A stretch of DNA of 64,000 nucleotides, from NCBI RefSeq assembly GCF_004348985.1, contig NZ_SMKW01000011.1:62001-126000 (forward strand), given 5' to 3'. Shown here piece after piece: positions 28,518 through 36,972 of this stretch. Within the stretch, counting starts at the first letter, position 1. Every line of letters begins with the position of its first letter. A program made the translations under genes and the position numbers. This stretch comes from Saccharopolyspora elongata (GTDB lineage Bacteria > Actinomycetota > Actinomycetes > Mycobacteriales > Pseudonocardiaceae). The notes beneath the pieces were generated by a model. That model was not told where the DNA came from and ran no database searches. It worked only from the letters and a program-made list of their open reading frames with translations.

Positions 28518-28619
28518 GGTCGGTCACCTCGTTGTGAGTTAAGGGAGAACTGCTTCGGAGCGCGTCGGAGTAGCACCGCGTCCGGTGGTCGCGGTGTCGT
28601 CGGGTGAGTCGTTGCCCGA

Positions 28620-29357
28620 TCAGGCCATGTGCAGGCCGCCGTTGACGTGGATGACCTCGCCCTGCACGAAAGCGGCGGCGGAACCGCACAGGAAGGCCAC
28701 CACGGAGGCGACCTCGCCGGGCTTGCCGAGCCGGCCCATCGGAGTGGCCGAGATCAGGTCCCCGCCCTTGGCGGCGACGAGGTCGTTCGTCATCGGCGTT
28801 TCGATGATCCCGGGCGAAACCACGTTGATCCGCGCGCGGTCGCCCAGTTCCCAGGCCAGGCTCCGGGAGAAGGACAGCAGCGCGCCCTTGGTGGCGGCGT
28901 AGTGGGCGTGCCGCGCGCTGCCGCGGTGCCCGGCGACGGAGGCGATGGGCACGATCGAGCCGCCGTGGTTGAGGTGCGGCAGGGCCGCGCGGACGAGGAA
29001 GAAGACGCCGTCGAGGTTGATCGACACGACGCGGTGCCACTGCTCGTCGGTCATCTCGGCGACCGGCTGCTCGGGGTAGATCCCGGCGGCGGGAACCAGG
29101 TGGTCGATGCCGCCGAACCGCTCGACCGCGAGCCGGACGAACTCGTCGTTGGCGGCGGAGGAAGCGGCGTCGAGCACGAAGGTGGCGGTGCGGGCACCGG
29201 TTGGATCCAGCGTCGCCGCCAGCTCGTGCAGGGCTTCCCCGTCGAGATCGCCGAGCACGAGGTTCGCGCCCGCGTCGAAGAACTGCCGGGCGATCTCGCG
29301 GGCGATGGAACCGCCCGCCCCGGAGAGCACCAGCGTTTTTCCTTGGAAATCAGTCAT
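28620..29357 (-). CDS. SDR-family oxidoreductase
   Basis: 245 residues, classical short-chain dehydrogenase. The nucleotide-binding turn is SGAGGSIAREIA near residue 13, the catalytic Ser near 136 (PIASVAGHRG) and the YAATK pair near residue 150. NAD(P) preference is not certain: LGDLDG at the end of the second strand suggests NAD. The start overlaps the end of the GntR gene by eight bases. Confidence 0.92.
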   Translation of the reverse strand: MTDFQGKTLVLSGAGGSIAREIARQFFDAGANLVLGDLDGEALHELAATLDPTGARTATFVLDAASSAANDEFVRLAVERFGGIDHLVPAAGIYPEQPVAEMTDEQWHRVVSINLDGVFFLVRAALPHLNHGGSIVPIASVAGHRGSARHAHYAATKGALLSFSRSLAWELGDRARINVVSPGIIETPMTNDLVAAKGGDLISATPMGRLGKPGEVASVVAFLCGSAAAFVQGEVIHVNGGLHMA

Positions 29358-30027
29358 GTTCGTCCTCGGCGAAGAGTTCTGGGTGCTTGGCCAGTTCCAG
29401 GCGGGTGCGCCGGATGTGGCCGGTGAGGAAGCGCTCGGCGTCGACGGTGTCGGCGCGCTTGACCGCTTCGATGATGAGCCGGTGCTCGAAGTTGATGAGC
29501 TGGTTCCCCGCCGAGTCGATGACCCGCGCGTAGGCGCGCCGGTAGTGCTGGGTGGTGTTCCAGAAGCGGTGCACCATCGCGGTGAGCTCGCGGTTGCCGC
29601 ATCCGGCGTAGGTCGCCAGGTGCAGTTCGCGGTCCAGCAGCAGGAACCGGTCGACGTCGGTGTTGTCCTCGATCTCGTCCTGGATCCGCTCCATGCGGGC
29701 GATGTCGCCGGCGGTGAGGTTCGGGACGCTCTCGCTGAGCGCGAGCGGTTCGATGCGTTCGCGGATCTTGTAGATCCCCTCGCACTCGTTCATGTCCAGT
29801 TTGGACACCCAGGCGCCGGTGTTGGACTTCAGCACCGCCAGGCCTTCGGCGGCCAGGATCCGCAGCGCCTCGCGGACCGGCAACCGGCTGGCGCCGAGCC
29901 GGGCGGCCACGTCCTCCTGCCGGATCCGCGCGCCGGGCGCCAGTTCCCCGCTGAGGATCATGCTCCGCAGGTGCTCGGCGACCCGCTGGCTCGCCACCGT
30001 CGACGCCGTTGCCTTCTCGGACACCAT
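29350..30027 (-). CDS. GntR-family regulator (FCD/FadR subfamily)
   Basis: 225 residues. Residues 10-75 are the winged helix (VAEHLRSMILSGELAPGARI; LGASRLPVREALRILAAEGL); the rest is an FCD ligand domain with metal-type residues (D148-like LLDRELHLATYAGC, H and H in MVHRFWNTTQHYR). It sits inside the leftward operon and is the obvious candidate to bind the TGGATCCA sites at 30619-30634 and 30881-30910, controlling both its own operon and the E1-E2 genes, with a pathway intermediate as inducer. Confidence 0.92.
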   Translation of the reverse strand: MVSEKATASTVASQRVAEHLRSMILSGELAPGARIRQEDVAARLGASRLPVREALRILAAEGLAVLKSNTGAWVSKLDMNECEGIYKIRERIEPLALSESVPNLTAGDIARMERIQDEIEDNTDVDRFLLLDRELHLATYAGCGNRELTAMVHRFWNTTQHYRRAYARVIDSAGNQLINFEHRLIIEAVKRADTVDAERFLTGHIRRTRLELAKHPELFAEDEHD

Positions 30028-30040
30028 CTCTCCTAGTGCT

Positions 30041-30595
30041 CTAGCCCGGTACTACCCGCTGAGGTTGCCACAGGAGGACAGGGGCGTTTTCCTCGTAGGC
30101 CTTTCCGTCCGGGTAGGACACCAGCTCCAGCTGCATGCCCCACGGCGTCAAGAAGTACACCCACCGCTGGCCCGCGCTGGCGCCGGAGCTGGTCGTCGGC
30201 TCGCCCAGCACGCGGACGCCGTGGCCGCGCAGGTGCTCGACGGCCGCATCGAGGTCGGTGACGTAGAAGGCCAGGTGGTGGCCGCCGACGTCGCTGTTGC
30301 GCGGCTGGGCCGTGCGCTGGTCCGGCGCTTCGTACTCGAAGATCTCGAAGTTGGGTCCGTTGGCACACCGGAAGAACCGCAGTTCCCGCATCACCGCGCG
30401 GGGATGCACGTCCAGGTGCTCGGCCATCCAGTCGCCGTCGGAGCGGAACGGGCCCAGGGAGTACACCAGCTCGCAGCCGATCACGTCCACGAAGAACCTG
30501 GTGGCCTCTTCCAGGTCGGGCACCGTGAATCCGACGTGCTCCACACCGGCCAGGCCGGGCAGCCCGCCGGGGCGCGGTCCGGGCATCGCGACCAT
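30041..30595 (-). CDS. VOC-family protein
   Basis: About 185 residues, read from ATG 30595 (MVAMPGPRPGG); ATG 30586 is an alternative, and GGAGG at 30598-30602 lies very close to the first and eleven bases from the second. An earlier ATG at 30622 falls inside the operator palindrome and lacks a binding site. Two VOC halves are visible: VEHVGFTVPDLEEATRFFVD and GGHHLAFYVTDLDAAVEHL, with the last ligand in PWGMQLELVSYP. It heads the leftward operon, 13 bases before gntR. Confidence 0.85.
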   Translation of the reverse strand: MVAMPGPRPGGLPGLAGVEHVGFTVPDLEEATRFFVDVIGCELVYSLGPFRSDGDWMAEHLDVHPRAVMRELRFFRCANGPNFEIFEYEAPDQRTAQPRNSDVGGHHLAFYVTDLDAAVEHLRGHGVRVLGEPTTSSGASAGQRWVYFLTPWGMQLELVSYPDGKAYEENAPVLLWQPQRVVPG

Positions 30596-30618
30596 CACCT
30601 CCACATCGAGGGGAACGA

Positions 30619-30634
30619 CCATTGGATCCAATGG
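30619..30634. promoter_or_regulatory. Perfect 16-base palindrome, likely GntR operator
   Basis: CCATTGGATCCAATGG reads identically on both strands. It lies just upstream of the VOC start and shares the core TTGGATCCA with two sites near the divergent E1 promoter. FadR/FCD-type regulators bind short palindromes of this kind, and a GntR gene is in the operon. Confidence 0.7.
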
Positions 30635-30880
30635 CGAAGTTGCGACAAGTTTCAGCCAGCTCCACCGACCTGTCAATACGCAGTTTCAGAGGGCGCTTCA
30701 GCGCGAGGACCGGGCACGTGCGAGCCACGACGACCTGAACCACAAGTGTTCCGATTTCACGCGAAATCGCCACCGACACCCGGGCCCGGGCGCCTTCGGG
30801 GCGGCCTTTCCCGGAGCCCTGCTGAAACGACCCCTCAGGCAGGGCTTGAACCACGCGCTCGCCGACTCGGGACTTGAAAA

Positions 30881-30910
30881 TGGATCCAATCGATGTCACC
30901 GTTGGATCCA
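30881..30910. promoter_or_regulatory. Paired TGGATCCA operators before the E1-E2 operon
   Basis: TGGATCCAAT at 30881-30890 and TTGGATCCA at 30902-30910 have GGATCC cores exactly 22 bases apart, about two helical turns, placed 90-120 bases before the E1 ATG. The spacing suggests cooperative binding of two dimers. The rest of the 404-base gap between the divergent genes shows no reading frame of merit. Confidence 0.65.
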
Positions 30911-30999
30911 TCTTCCGCCCGCCGCGCCGATAGCCGCGGCCGGCGCCCCGCCATCCCTGAAGGACGCCCGGCCCCCGCCGGGTCGCACAGGAGAGTGCC

Positions 31000-33177
31000 A
31001 TGCCTGAACACCGCAAGCTGACCGCGTCATCGCCGTGGATCGAGGTGACCACCACCGAGCAGGACTGGAAGGCCGCCGACCCGCAGTTGCTGCGGTCGAT
31101 GTTCGCCCAGACGCTGCTGATCCGGGCCTTCGAGGAGTACGTCCTCGAACTCGCCGGCCAGGGCCTGATCCACGGCCCGGCGCACTCCAGCATCGGGCAG
31201 GAAGGCGGGGCCGTCGGCTCGATCCTGCCGCTGACCAGCAGCGACTTCGTCAACGGATCGCACCGCGGGCACCACCAGTTCCTGGCCAAGGCGCTCGGCC
31301 ACGTCGCGCCGGAGGGCATCGACCCGCGGCAGCCGGCCGACCCGGCGGTCGCCGAGGTGCTGTCCCGCAGCCTGGCGGAGATCTGCGGACTGTCGCGCGG
31401 CTTCTGCCGCGGCCGCGGCGGCTCGATGCACCTGCAGTGGAAGGAAGCCGGGGCGATGGGCACCAACGCCATCGTCGGCGGCGGCGTCCCGCAGGCGGCC
31501 GGGTTCGCGTGGGCGGCCAAGCAGGCCGGGACCGACGCGGTGTCGGTGACCTACTTCGGCGACGGGGCGGTCAACATCGGCTCGGTGCTGGAGACCATGA
31601 ACCTCGCCGCGGCGTGGCGGCTGCCGGTGTGCTTCTTCATCGAGAACAACCGGTACGCGGTATCCACCCACGTCGACGAGGTGACCGCCGAGCCACGCCT
31701 GTCGGCGCGCGGCCTCGGGTTCAACATCCCGAGCTGGCGGGTCGATGGGATGGATCCGCTGGCCGTGCACCTCGCCATGACCGAGGCCGTGGCGCACATG
31801 CGCTCCGGCGCGGGCCCCACCATCGTCGAGGCCGACGTCTACCGCTACTTCCACCAGAACGGGCCGTTCCCGGGCAGCGCGTTCGGCTACCGCACCAAGG
31901 CGGAGGAGCAGGAGTGGCGGGCCCGCGACCCGCTGGCCCGGCTCGCCGAGCGGCTGGTGGCGCGCGGCATCCTCGGCGCCGACGACGTCGAGGCCGCCAC
32001 CGAGCGGGCCAAGCGGCTGATGGCGTCGATCGGCGACGAGATCCTCGAAGCCGACCCGCAGGGCAAGCCCGGCCAGCGGCGGATCAAGCCCGGCGAATGG
32101 CCGGACCCGGCGTTCCGGGACGTCGGGGTGCGCGGTGACCTCGGCGAGTTCACCGGCGCCCGCACCGCCGACCGCGACACCTTCACCGGCCGCACCGCCC
32201 GGCGCAAGTTCATCGATGTGGTCTCCGAGGTGATGCGCCGGCGCATGGACGTCGACCCGGTGGTGGTCCTCGGCGAGGACGTGCACCGGCTCAAGGGCGG
32301 CACCAACGGGGCCACGCGAGGCTTGGCCGAGGCGCACCCGGACCGGGTGCTCGGCACGCCGATCAGCGAGAACGCCTTCACCGGCCTCGCAGGCGGCATC
32401 GCCCTCGACGGGCGTTACACGCCGGTCGTCGAGCTGATGTACGCCGACTTCATGTGGGTGGCGGCCGACCAGATCTTCAACCAGATCGGCAAGGCGCGGC
32501 ACATGTTCGGCGGCGACAGCGACGTCCCGCTCGTGCTGCGCAGCAAGGTCGCGATGGGCACCGGCTACGGCTCGCAGCACTCGATGGATCCCGCCGGGAT
32601 CTTCGCCACCGCGCCCGGCTGGCGCATCGTCGCCCCCTCCACGCCGTTCGACTACGTGGGACTGATGAACAGCGCCCTGCGGTGCAAGGACCCGGTGGTG
32701 GTGATCGAGCACGTCGACCTCTACGGCTCGGTCGGCGAGGGCCCCGTCGACGACTTCGACTACTGCCTGCCGGTCGGCAAGGCCGTGGTCCGCCGCACCG
32801 GCTCGGACATCACCGTGCTGACCTACCTGGCGATGACCGGGTACGCCCTCGACGCGGTCGAGCGGCTGGGCACCGTCGACGCCGAGGTCATCGACCTGCG
32901 CTGGCTGGACCGGGCCAGCATCGACTGGGAGACCATCGGCGCCAGCATCCGCAAGACGAACAACGTGCTCATCGCCGAGCAGGGCCCGCTCGGCACCTCC
33001 TACGGCTCGTGGCTCGCCGACGAGATCCAGCGCCGCTTCTTCGACTGGCTCGACCAGCCGGTGCAGCGGGTGCACGGCGCGGAGGCCTCGCCGAGCATCA
33101 GCAAGGTACTCGAACGCGCCGCCATCGCGCAGACCGACGAAATCGTCGACCGGCTCAAGAACATCACCGGCCGCTGA
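31000..33177 (+). CDS. 2-oxoacid dehydrogenase E1, alpha and beta subunits fused
   Basis: 725 residues, start ATG 31000 with GGAGAG upstream. Residues 1-390 are the E1 alpha part with the thiamine diphosphate motif GDGAVNIGSVLE near 187 and ENNRYAVSTH near 214. Residues 405-725 are E1 beta (KFIDVVSEVMRRRMDVDPVV; LGEDVHRLKGGTNGATRGL; EHVDLYGSVGEGPV). The two are normally separate chains in acetoin or branched-chain enzymes. The enzyme decarboxylates a 2-oxoacid (or cleaves acetoin) and passes the acyl group to E2. No E3 gene is next to it, so a shared dihydrolipoamide dehydrogenase must serve. Confidence 0.92.
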   Translation: MPEHRKLTASSPWIEVTTTEQDWKAADPQLLRSMFAQTLLIRAFEEYVLELAGQGLIHGPAHSSIGQEGGAVGSILPLTSSDFVNGSHRGHHQFLAKALGHVAPEGIDPRQPADPAVAEVLSRSLAEICGLSRGFCRGRGGSMHLQWKEAGAMGTNAIVGGGVPQAAGFAWAAKQAGTDAVSVTYFGDGAVNIGSVLETMNLAAAWRLPVCFFIENNRYAVSTHVDEVTAEPRLSARGLGFNIPSWRVDGMDPLAVHLAMTEAVAHMRSGAGPTIVEADVYRYFHQNGPFPGSAFGYRTKAEEQEWRARDPLARLAERLVARGILGADDVEAATERAKRLMASIGDEILEADPQGKPGQRRIKPGEWPDPAFRDVGVRGDLGEFTGARTADRDTFTGRTARRKFIDVVSEVMRRRMDVDPVVVLGEDVHRLKGGTNGATRGLAEAHPDRVLGTPISENAFTGLAGGIALDGRYTPVVELMYADFMWVAADQIFNQIGKARHMFGGDSDVPLVLRSKVAMGTGYGSQHSMDPAGIFATAPGWRIVAPSTPFDYVGLMNSALRCKDPVVVIEHVDLYGSVGEGPVDDFDYCLPVGKAVVRRTGSDITVLTYLAMTGYALDAVERLGTVDAEVIDLRWLDRASIDWETIGASIRKTNNVLIAEQGPLGTSYGSWLADEIQRRFFDWLDQPVQRVHGAEASPSISKVLERAAIAQTDEIVDRLKNITGR

Positions 33178-33201
33178 CCCGAGGCACCCAGGAGGTAAAA
33201 C

Positions 33202-34449
33202 ATGGCCGAGCTTCTCCGCGTGCCCGAGGTGGCCGCCGACACTGCGGAAGTCGTGCTGTCGACCTGGCAGCTCACCGAGGGCGCCGCGTTCGCCGAGGGC
33301 GACGCGCTCGTCGCGGTCGAGACCGACAAGGCCGAGGTCGAGATCAGCGCTGATTCCGCAGGAGTGCTGCTGAAGACCCTGTACGAGCCCGGTACCGAGG
33401 TCGCCGTCGGGGCCCCGATCGCGGTGCTCGGCGCCGACGGCGAGCACGTCGCGGACGTCGATGCCCTGCTGGCCGAGCTGGGCGTCGCGGTCGCGCGGCC
33501 GGCGGAAACCAAGCAGGTGGTTCGGCGGGAGATCCCGGAATCCCGGCCTGCACAGGCACAATCCGCCGACCGCGGCGGCCGGATCTTCGCGAGCCCGCTG
33601 GCCCGGCGGCAGGCCAGGGAAGCGGGTCTGGACCTGGTCGAGCTGACCGGCACCGGCCCGGGCGGCCGGATCGTGCGCCGCGACATCGAGGCCGCCATCG
33701 CCGCACGACGGCAGGAGCCGCCGGAAACCTCGCCGCAGGCCGAATCCTCGCAGCCCACACCGCATTCCGATGCGTACGAGGACGTTCCGCACAGCCGGAT
33801 GCGCAGGGCGATCGCGGCCCGGCTCACCGAGAGCAAGCAGACCACCCCGCACTTCTACCTGCGGGCCCGAATCCAGGTCGAAGCGCTGCTGGCACTGCGC
33901 GAGCAGGTCAACTCGACCGGCCCGGTGCGGGTCTCGGTCAACGACCTGCTGATCAAGGCGGTCGCCAAGGCGCATGCCGCGGTGCCGGAGATGAACGCGA
34001 TCTGGCTGCCCGACGCCATCCGCCGATTCCACCACGTCGACGTCTCCGTCGCCGTCGCGACCGGCGGCGGGCTGGTGACGCCCGTGCTGCGCGGGGTCGA
34101 GGACATGCCGGTCTCGGCGATCGCCGGGCGGATGCGCGAGTACGTCGACAGGGCCAAGAACGGCGGGCTCCGCCCCGAGGAGCTGCAGGGCGGTTCGATC
34201 ACGATCTCCAACCTGGGCATGTTCGGGGTGGCGGAGTTCGACGCCATCATCAACCCGCCGCAGGCGGCGATCCTGGCCGTCGGCGCCGTCCGGGAAGAAG
34301 CGGTGGTCCGCGACGGCCAAGTGGTACCGGCCAAGGTGATCGACGTGGTGCTGTCGGTCGACCACCGGCCCGCGGACGGCGCCCTGGCGGCCAAGTGGCT
34401 CGACGCGTTCACCAAGACCGTCGAAAACCCCCTGCAGATCCTGGTCTGA
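33202..34449 (+). CDS. Dihydrolipoamide acyltransferase (E2)
   Basis: 415 residues with the strong site AGGAGGT before its ATG. Residues 5-80 are one lipoyl domain with the modified lysine at about 43 (VETDKAEVEI); residues 127-162 are the E3-binding peptide (RIFASPLARRQAREAGLDLV); after a linker, the catalytic domain runs from about 195, with the active-site HRPADG at 388-393 and the preceding GSITISNLGMFGV. It forms the complex core and accepts the acyl group from the fused E1 encoded 24 bases upstream. Confidence 0.94.
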   Translation: MAELLRVPEVAADTAEVVLSTWQLTEGAAFAEGDALVAVETDKAEVEISADSAGVLLKTLYEPGTEVAVGAPIAVLGADGEHVADVDALLAELGVAVARPAETKQVVRREIPESRPAQAQSADRGGRIFASPLARRQAREAGLDLVELTGTGPGGRIVRRDIEAAIAARRQEPPETSPQAESSQPTPHSDAYEDVPHSRMRRAIAARLTESKQTTPHFYLRARIQVEALLALREQVNSTGPVRVSVNDLLIKAVAKAHAAVPEMNAIWLPDAIRRFHHVDVSVAVATGGGLVTPVLRGVEDMPVSAIAGRMREYVDRAKNGGLRPEELQGGSITISNLGMFGVAEFDAIINPPQAAILAVGAVREEAVVRDGQVVPAKVIDVVLSVDHRPADGALAAKWLDAFTKTVENPLQILV

Positions 34450-34457
34450 TCGACGCC

Positions 34458-34489
34458 TTCCGGGGCCGGCCGATGAGCAGGCCCCGGAA
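34458..34489 (+). terminator. Hairpin after the E1-E2 operon
   Basis: TTCCGGGGCC and GGCCCCGGAA form a perfect 10-base-pair stem with a 12-base loop, eight bases after the E2 stop. There is no U-tract, as is common for actinobacterial terminators. Confidence 0.6.
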
Positions 34490-34560
34490 ATGGTTCCCCG
34501 AAAGGGAATCTCATTCGATCACAACAGGTTCTTGACAGCTCGTCCCTACCATTCCGGCAC

Positions 34561-35412
34561 ATGAGATCACGCACCCTGGCGGCCGTGCTCGCGGCGAGCG
34601 CCGCGCTGACCTGGGCACCCGCCGCGCACGCCGCCGAAACCCCCGTCGTGTCCACCGCCGACGTCCTGCCGCACCTGCAGGAGTTCCAGCGGATCGCGGA
34701 TCGCAACGGCGGCAACCGGGCGCACGGCACCCGCGGGTACCAGGAATCCCTGGACTACGTGAAGGAACGGCTCGACGAAGCGGGTTTCCGGACCTCCGTC
34801 GAGGAGTTCGAGCACGACGGGGCCAAGGGCTACAACCTGATCGCGGACTGGCCGGGCGGCGACGAGGACCAGGTGGTGCTCCTGGGCGCCCACCTCGACA
34901 GCGTGCCCGCCGGCCCGGGGATCAGCGACAACGCCACGGGTTCGGCCGCGATCCTGGCCACCGCGCTGGCCGTGAGCGAGGCGAACCCGGCCCCGGCCAA
35001 GCACCTCCGGTTCGCCTGGTGGGGCGCGGAGGAACCCGGGCTGATCGGCTCCGCGAAGTACGTGGCGGCGCGCCCGCCCGAGGAGCTGGCGAAGATCGCG
35101 GTGTACCTCAACTTCGACATGACCGGCTCCAAGGGCGACCGGCAGTGGCTGGTGATCCACGCGGGCGCGCCCGCGACCGACGTGTTCGAACGCCACTTCG
35201 CTGACCAGGGCATCCCGACATTCGACATCGGCGTAGGCGGCTCGGACCACGAGTCCTTCGACGCGGCCGGGGTGCCGGTGTCCGGGTTCACCAACGGCAT
35301 CGGCGCGTGCATCCACGACGCCTGCGACACGATCGACAACGTCGATCCGGAAGCCGAGGTCATCAGCACGAACGCCATCATCCAGGCGGTCTGGAGCGTG
35401 GCCGGTGCGTAA
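34561..35412 (+). CDS. Secreted M28-family aminopeptidase
   Basis: 283 residues. A Sec signal peptide occupies residues 1-26 (LAAVLAASAALTWAPAAHA, cut after AHA). The two-zinc M28 residues are present: His and Asp in GAHLDSVP (near 111), Asp in ISDNATGSAAIL, Glu-Glu in WGAEEPGL (near 157), Asp in NFDMTGS and His in GGSDHESFDA. It resembles Streptomyces aminopeptidase S but lacks the extra C-terminal domain. It overlaps the following M1 peptidase gene by eight bases, so the two are co-produced for peptide breakdown outside the cell. Confidence 0.93.
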   Translation: MRSRTLAAVLAASAALTWAPAAHAAETPVVSTADVLPHLQEFQRIADRNGGNRAHGTRGYQESLDYVKERLDEAGFRTSVEEFEHDGAKGYNLIADWPGGDEDQVVLLGAHLDSVPAGPGISDNATGSAAILATALAVSEANPAPAKHLRFAWWGAEEPGLIGSAKYVAARPPEELAKIAVYLNFDMTGSKGDRQWLVIHAGAPATDVFERHFADQGIPTFDIGVGGSDHESFDAAGVPVSGFTNGIGACIHDACDTIDNVDPEAEVISTNAIIQAVWSVAGA

Positions 35413-36790
35413 CCGACTCCTCGTGACGGGCGCCGTCGCCGGCGTCCTGGTGCTGGGCATCGCGACCGCGTCGGCCCAGCCCGGCAGCGGTGGCCTGGGC
35501 GACCCGTACTTCCCGGCCGACGGGAACTCCGGCTACGACGTGACCCGCTACGACGTCGGCATCAGCTACGACCCGGCCAGGCCGGGCTACCTGGAAGGCG
35601 ACACCACGGTGACCGCGACTGCGAGCGCGGAGCTGGACGGCTTTCACCTCGACCTGTCCGGATTTCAGGTCACCGAGGTGTCCGTCGACGGCGTCGCCGC
35701 GAAGTCGTTCGGCCGCGCGGGCGAGCACGAGCTGGTGATCACCCCCGCCAGCCCTATCGCCGCGGGTGCTTCGTTCGCCGTGCGCGTCCGGTACTCCGGG
35801 CTGCCGGGCGGTGGCGGCTGGCACACGTTCCCCAACGGCGGCGCCAACGCGTTGGGCGAGCCGCATTCGGCCACGTCGTGGTACCCGGCCAACGACCACC
35901 CGTCCGACAAGGCCGCGTTCCACCTGACGGCCACCGTCCCCGAGGGCTGGACGGTGATCGGCAACGGGCTGCCTGGCGAGACCACCACCGCCGACGGCAA
36001 GGCGACCTTCCGGTGGCACGAGGACCAGCCGATCGCGACCTACCTCACGACGGTCGCGATCGACAAGTTCACCGTGCGCACGTCCAAGCTCTCCGACGGC
36101 ACGCCGGTCATCAACGCCTACTCCCCCGGCACGCAGATCGACCCGGCCACCGAGGAGCAATACGTCGAGATCATGGACGTGCTGGCCGAGAAATTCGGGA
36201 AGTACCCGTTCTCCTCGGCGGGCAGCATCGTGCTCGGCCAGAGCTCGGGGGAGAACCCGGGCGCACTGGAAACCCAGACCCGGCCGACGTACTTCGGCTC
36301 CGTTTTCGACTTCTCGCTGCTGCACGAGAACACCCACCAGTGGTTCGGCGACAACGTGTCGTTCACCGACTGGCGCGACGGCTGCATAGCCGAATGCGTC
36401 GCCCAGTACTCCGTCCAGCTGTGGCAGGAGCACAACGGCGTCGACATAGACAAGTCGTTCTATGAATCCACTGTGGAGGAAGCGAGGAACGATCCGGATT
36501 TCTGGTCGGTGAAGCTGTACGACCCGGGCCCGGAGAACCCGCTGCACCAAGCCCTGTACGACAAGGGCTCGCTGATGGTGCACGCGCTGCGCCGGAGCAT
36601 CGGCGACGAGGCGTTCTTCGGCACCCTCCGGCAGTGGCAGGCCAGGTACGCGGGCGGCAACGCCTCCTGGCCACAGTTCGAGGAGCTGGCGGCGGAAGTG
36701 TCCGGAAAGGACCTCGACGGCTTCTTCGAAGCTTGGGCGCACAGTACGACGATCCCGCCTGACCAGTACCTCTACCCGGCAGGCCGCTGA
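35405..36790 (+). CDS. Secreted M1-family metallopeptidase
   Basis: 461 residues from GTG 35405, with a signal peptide (LLVTGAVAGVLVLGIATASA). The zinc motif HENTH lies near residue 306 with its third ligand in AECVAQYSVQ 18 residues on. The GAMEN-type substrate loop is replaced by NPGALETQTRP. It is shorter than full aminopeptidase N-type proteins, missing the ERAP-like C-terminal domain, as in many actinobacterial secreted members. Confidence 0.92.
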   Translation: MRNRLLVTGAVAGVLVLGIATASAQPGSGGLGDPYFPADGNSGYDVTRYDVGISYDPARPGYLEGDTTVTATASAELDGFHLDLSGFQVTEVSVDGVAAKSFGRAGEHELVITPASPIAAGASFAVRVRYSGLPGGGGWHTFPNGGANALGEPHSATSWYPANDHPSDKAAFHLTATVPEGWTVIGNGLPGETTTADGKATFRWHEDQPIATYLTTVAIDKFTVRTSKLSDGTPVINAYSPGTQIDPATEEQYVEIMDVLAEKFGKYPFSSAGSIVLGQSSGENPGALETQTRPTYFGSVFDFSLLHENTHQWFGDNVSFTDWRDGCIAECVAQYSVQLWQEHNGVDIDKSFYESTVEEARNDPDFWSVKLYDPGPENPLHQALYDKGSLMVHALRRSIGDEAFFGTLRQWQARYAGGNASWPQFEELAAEVSGKDLDGFFEAWAHSTTIPPDQYLYPAGR

Positions 36791-36825
36791 CCGCCGAGCC
36801 TGCCGGCCGACAGCGGCACCGGTTT

Positions 36826-36843
36826 CTATCACACCTGTGATAG
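36826..36843. promoter_or_regulatory. 18-base inverted repeat, likely TetR-type operator
   Basis: CTATCACA-CC-TGTGATAG: two exact 8-base arms around a 2-base centre, placed ten bases before the start of a decayed TetR reading frame and about 100 bases before the MFS gene. It has the form of a TetR-family operator overlapping the promoter. Confidence 0.65.
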
Positions 36844-36852
36844 TGTGCGGCA

Positions 36853-36972
36853 ATGCCAGCTCGGATCGACCTCGGACAGCGCAGCGAGGACGTCATCGAG
36901 GCGGCTTTCCGCAGGCATTGTTGTACTGCAAAGGGAGATCAGTTGTGCCCGCGTGGCTGTTCGCACTACTAG
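36853..36972 (+). pseudogene. N-terminal remnant of a TetR-family regulator
   Basis: From ATG 36853 the frame begins MPARIDLGQRSEDVIEAAFR, a typical TetR opening, then switches after about 21 residues to unrelated codons (HCCTAKGDQL) and stops at 36970-36972 inside the MFS gene. The remaining roughly 170 codons of a TetR gene are absent, so an internal deletion appears to have joined its start to the region just before the MFS start. Confidence 0.6.

Noticed and set aside
31027..34365. 1112-residue reverse frame over the E1-E2 genes
   Set aside because: Asp/Val/Arg/His-rich shadow without motifs, opposite two well-known enzymes.
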